DNA of 11,607 nucleotides from Flavobacteriaceae bacterium. Lineage in GTDB: Bacteria; Bacteroidota; Bacteroidia; Flavobacteriales; Flavobacteriaceae. A model generated the notes under the pieces. The model did not search any database. It worked only from the letters and a program-made list of their open reading frames with translations, and was not told where the DNA came from. The stretch covers positions 1 to 11,607 of the forward strand of contig JABDMQ010000313.1 of the NCBI GenBank assembly GCA_013001365.1, in the 5' to 3' direction. How positions within the stretch are numbered: the first letter of the stretch is position 1; each line of letters starts with the position of its first letter. Position numbers and translations under genes: made by a program. This document shows positions 1 to 2,983 of this stretch, one piece after another.

Positions 1-257
1 TATACAACAAGGCATTTACCGCAAAGAATCTAGAAGATGACCTTAACATGCTCACACGGGAGTTCTTAAACGATACTTCTAAAAATATCATTACTGAGAA
101 TAGCATTCAACTTTCCAAGATTTTCAATTGGTTTGGAGGAGATTTCAAGAAGAATGGAGCAACACTCATAGGATTCTTGAGTGATTATACAGATATTGAT
201 ATTTCTCTGAATGCTAAAAAAAGCTTCTTGGATTATAATTGGGCATTGAATGAATAA
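1..257 (+). CDS. DUF547 domain protein, C-terminal part (5' end outside window)
   Basis: The reading frame is open from base 3 to the TAA at 255-257 and has no start of its own in the window, so this is the last ~84 codons of a longer gene. The tail carries features I associate with the DUF547 C-terminus: a helix followed by 'LSKIFNWFGGDF', then a loop and the ending 'FLDYNWALNE'. DUF547 is a domain of unknown biochemical role, common in secreted or periplasmic bacterial proteins and found in Bacteroidota beside TIGR04283 glycosyltransferases in arsenosugar-type clusters. The next gene starts inside this one (ATGAATAA, 8 bp overlap), which implies co-transcription and translational coupling. 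An ATG at 48 is internal to the domain and is unlikely to be the true start. Family assignment is by motif memory only. Confidence 0.8.
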   Translation, partial: YNKAFTAKNLEDDLNMLTREFLNDTSKNIITENSIQLSKIFNWFGGDFKKNGATLIGFLSDYTDIDISLNAKKSFLDYNWALNE

Positions 258-942
258 GCTATCTATTGTCATACCTACATTGAATGAAGCGGATTCCATT
301 GGTAGATTAATTACCCATCTTGTTAGGTGTTCTGATAAAAACAATATTGCTGATATTTTAGTTGTAGACGGTGGTAGTGAAGATGATACTATTGAAAAAG
401 TTGCAGAATACGATTCTGCATCGCTTATTATTTCTGAAAAAGGTCGTGCAAAACAAATGAATAAAGGAGCTCAACTGGCATCAGGATCTATACTTTATTT
501 TTTACATGCAGACTCTTATCCTCCAATGGGTTTTGATGATCTCATTACTAATGAAGTTGAGAATGGAAATTTAGCAGGCTGTTTTAAAATGAAATTCGAT
601 CATGACCATTGGTGGCTTAGATTGGCAAGTTGGCTTACTAAATTCTCTTGGCGTGCTTGTCGTGGTGGTGATCAAAGTCAGTTCATAACAAAAGACCTTT
701 TTGAAGAACTCGGTTGTTTTGATGAGCATTTTACAGTTTATGAAGACAATGACCTCATCAATAAATTATACGCTCGAAAACAATTCGTGGTGATTCAAGA
801 ATGGCTTACTACTTCTGCTAGGCGCTATTCAACAAACGGAATTTGGCGATTGCAATTTCATTTTTGGACTATTTACGTAAAAAAATGGTTCGGAGCTTCT
901 GCAGAGGAATTGCAGCGCTACTATCTTAAGAATATAATTTAG
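250..942 (+). CDS. Family 2 glycosyltransferase, TIGR04283 (arsenosugar-associated) type
   Basis: A complete 230-residue GT-A fold glycosyltransferase. Visible motifs are the N-terminal nucleotide-sugar strand 'SIVIPTLNEADSIG' (residues 5-18), 'VVDGGSEDDT' (38-47), 'GRAKQMNKGA' (65-74), the metal-binding 'HADS' in place of a plain DxD (86-89), 'GGDQSQF' (139-145) and the late acidic motif 'YEDNDL' (164-169). The short length, the GRAxQMNxGA block, the HADS motif and the GGDQ block are typical of the TIGR04283 family, which NCBI links to arsenosugar biosynthesis clusters. The donor and acceptor are not established by sequence. There is no signal peptide or obvious membrane helix, so it is probably cytosolic. 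The start at 250 overlaps the stop of the DUF547 gene. About 1.4 kb of non-coding-looking DNA follows, so this is the operon's last conventional gene unless the weak 42-codon ORF at 1003 is real. Confidence 0.88.
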   Translation: MNKLSIVIPTLNEADSIGRLITHLVRCSDKNNIADILVVDGGSEDDTIEKVAEYDSASLIISEKGRAKQMNKGAQLASGSILYFLHADSYPPMGFDDLITNEVENGNLAGCFKMKFDHDHWWLRLASWLTKFSWRACRGGDQSQFITKDLFEELGCFDEHFTVYEDNDLINKLYARKQFVVIQEWLTTSARRYSTNGIWRLQFHFWTIYVKKWFGASAEELQRYYLKNII

Positions 943-1002
943 GTATTGGTGTTCAATCTCTCCTTGTTCAATTTACATTTCAATTAATGTAAAAGGACAG
1001 TT

Positions 1003-1131
1003 ATGAATAATGAAGTTGAAATCAATATTGCTGATATGAACAATACTTTCTCGAACGAGGAAAACGTTCTCTTTTCCATAAGTAATTTAGTTATTGTTAC
1101 TAGATTTAGGTTGTGCAATGATACTCCTTAA
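1003..1131 (+). CDS. Possible 42-residue ORF of unknown function, doubtful
   Basis: The ATG at 1003 is preceded by AAAAGGACAG, a Shine-Dalgarno-like match at suitable spacing, and reads 42 codons to the TAA at 1129-1131. The peptide begins 'MNNEVEINIADMNN' and has a short hydrophobic stretch, 'SNLVIVT', near its end. It lies 60 bp after the glycosyltransferase in the same direction, so it could be a last operon gene. Against it, Bacteroidota rarely depend on Shine-Dalgarno sites, the composition gives no family clue, and the 3' third overlaps the first 75 bp repeat element. It may be chance or a degraded remnant. Confidence 0.25.
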   Translation: MNNEVEINIADMNNTFSNEENVLFSISNLVIVTRFRLCNDTP

Positions 1132-1186
1132 ATAATGATTTAACAGTAGTACTAGATAATATTGTAATGTAGTAATTATCACTACA
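1112..1186. repeat. Box element A of the array (75 bp)
   Basis: This is the leftmost copy of a four-box element. The boxes are TGTGCA at 1112 (degenerate box 1), AGTAGT at 1145 (box 2), TGTAGT at 1168 (box 3) and ACTACA at 1181 (box 4). The offsets of +33, +23 and +13 are identical to those in copies B, C and D. Boxes 3 and 4 form a clean inverted repeat with a 7 bp centre, TGTAGTAATTATCACTACA (1168-1186). Box 1 is the weak part of this copy. Confidence 0.6.
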
Positions 1187-1233
1187 ATAACGCCTTGTAT
1201 TGGGCCTCCTGATAAAATCAACGTAAGACAAAA

Positions 1234-1338
1234 TCAGTATTTGCTTTCCTTCCTTTTACTGGTATTATAGTTTTTGATTACATAAGCAAAAAACCAAATC
1301 ATGGCCATAAGGGCATAAAAAAGATATAAATTAATCAT
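1234..1338 (-). CDS. Putative 34-residue single-helix membrane peptide
   Basis: The ATG is at 1336-1338 on the minus strand and the TGA at 1234-1236. The peptide starts 'MINLYLFYALMAMIWFFAYV', an uninterrupted hydrophobic helix, and ends in a hydrophilic basic tail, 'KNYNTSKRKESKY'. A hydrophobic N-terminus followed by a positive tail is the layout of small one-helix membrane proteins such as accessory subunits, regulators or type I toxin peptides, but I recognise no family. It fills the interval between box elements A and B and points the same way as the terminator hairpins of the neighbouring intervals. I see no Shine-Dalgarno site or promoter box upstream. It is too short to be certain; the segregated hydrophobic and basic halves are the only argument for coding. 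Confidence 0.4.
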   Translation of the reverse strand: MINLYLFYALMAMIWFFAYVIKNYNTSKRKESKY

Positions 1339-1377
1339 AGTAGAGATTTTAGGGACAATTAACTCTATAGTTATTCA

Positions 1378-1452
1378 GCTACAAATATATTTTAAGTGTA
1401 AGGTATTTCTTGTAGTAATGTGTATTTATTTCTTGTGGTCATTCACACTACA
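1378..1452. repeat. Box element B of the array (75 bp)
   Basis: The boxes are GCTACA at 1378, TGTAGT at 1411, TGTGGT at 1434 and ACTACA at 1447, at the standard offsets of +33, +23 and +13. The outer pair TGTAGT/ACTACA bounds a 42 bp segment that could fold as a loose hairpin. Outside the boxes there is little identity with the other copies, so the conservation lies in box sequence and spacing. Confidence 0.65.
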
Positions 1453-1488
1453 TATTCACGAAATTCCCTATAATTACGCTTATGAAAC

Positions 1489-1533
1489 AAAAAAACCACG
1501 TTCATATTGGGTTCTCCAATATGAAGTGGTTTT
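1489..1533 (-). terminator. Strong intrinsic terminator hairpin between elements B and C
   Basis: The arms are 1492-1510 and 1516-1533, about 18 bp paired around a GTTCT loop, with a single unpaired G at 1500. Reading the minus strand, the stem is followed by a T7 run (complement of A7 at 1489-1495), which is a textbook Rho-independent terminator. The plus strand has only four Ts after the stem, so action there would be weaker. No ordinary gene ends here; the nearest candidate is a 20-codon ORF stopping 5 bp upstream. Confidence 0.75.
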
Positions 1534-1538
1534 GTCAG

Positions 1539-1601
1539 TTAATGCAAGATCAACTCGAATATCAGCTCATATGAATTATTTAAGTCAGGGGATTTACACA
1601 T
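1539..1601 (-). CDS. Possible 20-residue micro-ORF before a terminator, doubtful
   Basis: The ATG at 1599-1601 (minus) runs 20 codons to a TAA at 1539-1541, 5 bp before the stem of the terminator at 1489-1533. The peptide begins 'MCKSPDLNNSYEL'. I recognise no family, and an ORF this short is easily produced by chance. It is listed only because its stop sits so close to a strong terminator and because it occupies a cassette-like interval of the array. Confidence 0.2.
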   Translation of the reverse strand: MCKSPDLNNSYELIFELILH

Positions 1602-1682
1602 AGGCTCAACTGCTTAAAGGCCTTATGCAATAGTGACTTAAATCTAAGGGGATTATTTAATTTACGTATTGCGCTGATTATC

Positions 1683-1757
1683 ACTACAAAGTAAATTATT
1701 TTGTAATATTTTTCATGTAGTTGCACGTACCATTTATTTGTCATGGTTTCAACTACA
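1683..1757. repeat. Box element C of the array (75 bp)
   Basis: The boxes are ACTACA at 1683, TGTAGT at 1716, TGTCAT at 1739 and ACTACA at 1752, at the standard offsets. The 42 bp inner part has the best stem of the set: TGTAGTTG (1716-1723) pairs with CAACTACA (1750-1757), and inside it ACCAT (1729-1733) pairs with ATGGT (1743-1747). A perfect 12 bp palindrome, AATCATATGATT, follows directly at 1758-1769. Confidence 0.68.
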
Positions 1758-1850
1758 AATCATATGATTGATCAAATTTTAAGCACGCTGGATAAATTGG
1801 CGATGCACCTATTCTCAGAGCGTTTTTATTACTAATAAAATATAAGAATG

Positions 1851-1897
1851 AAAAAAACCACTGGCAATCTACTGCAGTCGATTGGTTATCCAGTGGT
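1851..1897 (-). terminator. Strong intrinsic terminator hairpin between elements C and D
   Basis: The outer arms ACCACTGG (1857-1864) and CCAGTGGT (1890-1897) pair perfectly. An inner stem, CAATC (1865-1869) with GATTG (1880-1884), sits around the small palindrome ACTGCAGT (1871-1878). On the minus strand the stem runs straight into T7 (complement of 1851-1857), so this is a Rho-independent terminator for leftward transcription. No recognisable gene lies between it and element D, which suggests that any transcript ended here is a small non-coding RNA or read-through from the two-component operon. Confidence 0.72.
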
Positions 1898-1980
1898 AAT
1901 CACTAAAGGGATCTTAAGCTATTAATCTAAAATCATTACAAAGTGATAAGATGTGCTATTACTCAATCAATTGTTACTAG

Positions 1981-2022
1981 CTCTTAGATTTTTGGGATTA
2001 ACTCTTAGAATTGTGGGATTAT
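1981..2022. repeat. Tandem duplication of 21 bp
   Basis: Two adjacent 21 bp copies, 1981-2001 and 2002-2022, share CTCTTAGA at the start and TGGGATTA near the end and differ at 3 of 21 positions. They lie upstream, in the minus-strand sense, of the terminator at 1851-1897. They could be a doubled protein-binding site or a local slippage duplication; nothing in the sequence decides between these. Confidence 0.7.
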
Positions 2023-2040
2023 CTACTAAGCTGAAAATCT

Positions 2041-2115
2041 TCTACAAAGAAGCCAATAAATATCGATTTTTTATGTAGTGCCATCTGTAGTTATGTTGTA
2101 GTTGTTTGCACTACA
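2041..2115. repeat. Box element D of the array (75 bp)
   Basis: The boxes are TCTACA at 2041, TGTAGT at 2074, TGTAGT at 2097 and ACTACA at 2110, at the standard offsets. An extra TGTAGT at 2086 gives three direct boxes about 11-12 bp apart, roughly one helical turn. The inner ends TGTAGTGC (2074-2081) and GCACTACA (2108-2115) form a perfect 8 bp inverted repeat. Confidence 0.68.
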
Positions 2116-2137
2116 TCTCAATAAGAAAAATATAAGT

Positions 2138-2180
2138 AAAAAACAGAGACCGCCGAAAAAATCCCACAACAATTCGGCGG
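2138..2180 (-). terminator. Intrinsic terminator hairpin between elements D and E
   Basis: CCGCCGAA (2150-2157) pairs with TTCGGCGG (2173-2180) around a 15-base loop, the most GC-rich stem in the gap. On the minus strand it is followed, after TCTCTG, by T6 (complement of 2138-2143). It is 177 bp past the response regulator stop, so it could end the two-component operon, or a small transcript arising in the 2181-2281 interval. Confidence 0.7.
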
Positions 2181-2262
2181 CCATTGATCTGCCAGTTATT
2201 TGATGAGCTCTATCTTAACTTAAATTGCTTGGTTCCCAAACCTAAAGACCATCATAACTTAT

Positions 2263-2284
2263 AAAAATATGAAGTCATATTTTT
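2263..2284. terminator. AT-rich palindrome after the response regulator gene
   Basis: AAAAATATGA and TCATATTTTT are perfect 10 bp arms separated by AG. On either strand this gives an AT-rich hairpin ending in a run of Ts. It lies 73 bp past the stop of the response regulator gene, so it may be the first, weak terminator of that operon. The low GC content makes this uncertain. Confidence 0.4.
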
Positions 2285-2356
2285 GCAAATGAATGAATTC
2301 CATTTAGTTTGGCTTGTAGTAAGGACAAAATTAAAAAGGTAGTTTAAACTGTTACG
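2282..2356. repeat. Degenerate box element E abutting the response regulator gene
   Basis: At the same offsets as the other copies lie TTTGCA (2282), TGTAGT (2315), GGTAGT (2338) and GTTACG (2351). Box 2 is perfect, box 3 has one mismatch, box 1 resembles the weak box 1 of element A, and box 4 keeps only TAC. Its last base directly adjoins the response regulator stop codon (2357-2359). It counts as a fifth copy mainly because of the preserved spacing. Confidence 0.4.
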
Positions 2357-2983
2357 CTATACCAAATTATGGTCTATCGCATATCTTATGATAGCAGCAT
2401 TATTACTTAGTTTAAGCTTTTGAAGTATCCTAGAACGGTAAGTACTCACTGTATTGACACTCAACCCGATCTCCTTGCCAATCTCAGAAACGGATTTGCC
2501 TTGACCTAGTTGAATCAGCACTTGCAATTCACGATCCGACAGTAATTCATGCTGATCGTCTACAGCCCTACTTGTCGCAGATTCTGCCAGTATGTCTGCT
2601 ATGCTTTCCGATATATATTTTTTACCGGAAAGAACTTTATTTATAGCGGTAATCAACTCAGTTGGCGCACTGTCCTTGTTGAGGAATCCAAAAGCTCCAG
2701 CTCTCAAGACCCTGAGCGCATATTGACCTTCATCCTGCATGCTCAATATAAGTATGGGTGTCTTGATATCTAAAGCCTTGCTTTGTTTTAATACCTCAAT
2801 ACCATTTAATTCTGGCATCGAGATATCCAATACAGCAACATCTAGATTTTCTTTCCTAAGAATTGATAGTGCTTCTATTCCATTTGCAGCTTCAATGAAT
2901 TCAGCATCTTTGTAGTGGTCACGCAGTATTTCTATTAACCCCTTCCTTAGAATTGCGTGGTCATCGACGATAAGTATTTTCAT
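2357..2983 (-). CDS. NarL/LuxR-type response regulator
   Basis: A 208-residue DNA-binding response regulator, the usual length for the NarL/FixJ class. The receiver domain (about 1-120) shows the acidic pocket D7-D8 in 'ILIVDDHAIL', phospho-acceptor D53 in 'VLDISMPELNG', the switch residue S81 and conserved K103. The C-terminal LuxR-type helix-turn-helix starts near 145 with 'LSDRELQVL' and continues through 'SVSEIGKEIGLSVNTVSTY', the recognition helix region. It should be phosphorylated by the upstream kinase and then act as a transcription factor. The ATG (2981-2983) shares one base with the kinase stop (TAATG), so the two are translationally coupled. Targets cannot be read from the sequence; the repeated boxes just downstream are one speculative candidate. 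Confidence 0.95.
   Translation of the reverse strand: MKILIVDDHAILRKGLIEILRDHYKDAEFIEAANGIEALSILRKENLDVAVLDISMPELNGIEVLKQSKALDIKTPILILSMQDEGQYALRVLRAGAFGFLNKDSAPTELITAINKVLSGKKYISESIADILAESATSRAVDDQHELLSDRELQVLIQLGQGKSVSEIGKEIGLSVNTVSTYRSRILQKLKLSNNAAIIRYAIDHNLV

Larger units (their letters stand above)
943..2356. other. 1.4 kb gap holding a repeat/hairpin array instead of ordinary genes
   Basis: No protein of normal size is supported on either strand here. The region contains a regular array: 75 bp box elements at 1112, 1378, 1683, 2041 and (degenerate) 2282; three strong minus-strand terminator hairpins (1489-1533, 1851-1897, 2138-2180); an AT-rich palindrome (2263-2284); a 21 bp tandem duplication (1981-2022); and a few short ORFs, the best being 34 codons on the minus strand at 1234-1338. 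The hairpins all have their T-runs on the minus strand, the direction of the upstream two-component operon. Between 943 and about 1000 I see nothing beyond a weak short inverted repeat, ACATT/AATGT, near 975-990. Confidence 0.7.

Noticed and set aside
66..344. 92-codon minus-strand frame at the left edge
   Set aside because: It lies antisense to the DUF547 and glycosyltransferase genes, whose frames have clear family motifs.
1047..1078. Terminator after the glycosyltransferase (GAACG/CGTTC with a T-rich tail)
   Set aside because: The stem is only 5 bp and the tail is a broken T-run, too weak to call.
1418..1603. 61-codon plus-strand ORF
   Set aside because: It runs across box element B and reads straight through the terminator hairpin at 1489-1533; composition and placement suggest a chance frame.
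1112..2356. Integron attC sites
   Set aside because: The spacing and cassette layout are reminiscent, but the obligatory GTTRRRY/RYYYAAC ends are absent, the outer boxes are not mutually complementary in the attC manner, and no integrase gene is present.
1112..2356. CRISPR array
   Set aside because: The repeats are not near-identical, the intervals are 166-283 bp and unequal, and no cas genes are in view.
1112..2356. Insertion sequence or MITE cluster
   Set aside because: No transposase, no flanking target-site duplications and no long terminal inverted repeats; the copies share only short boxes.
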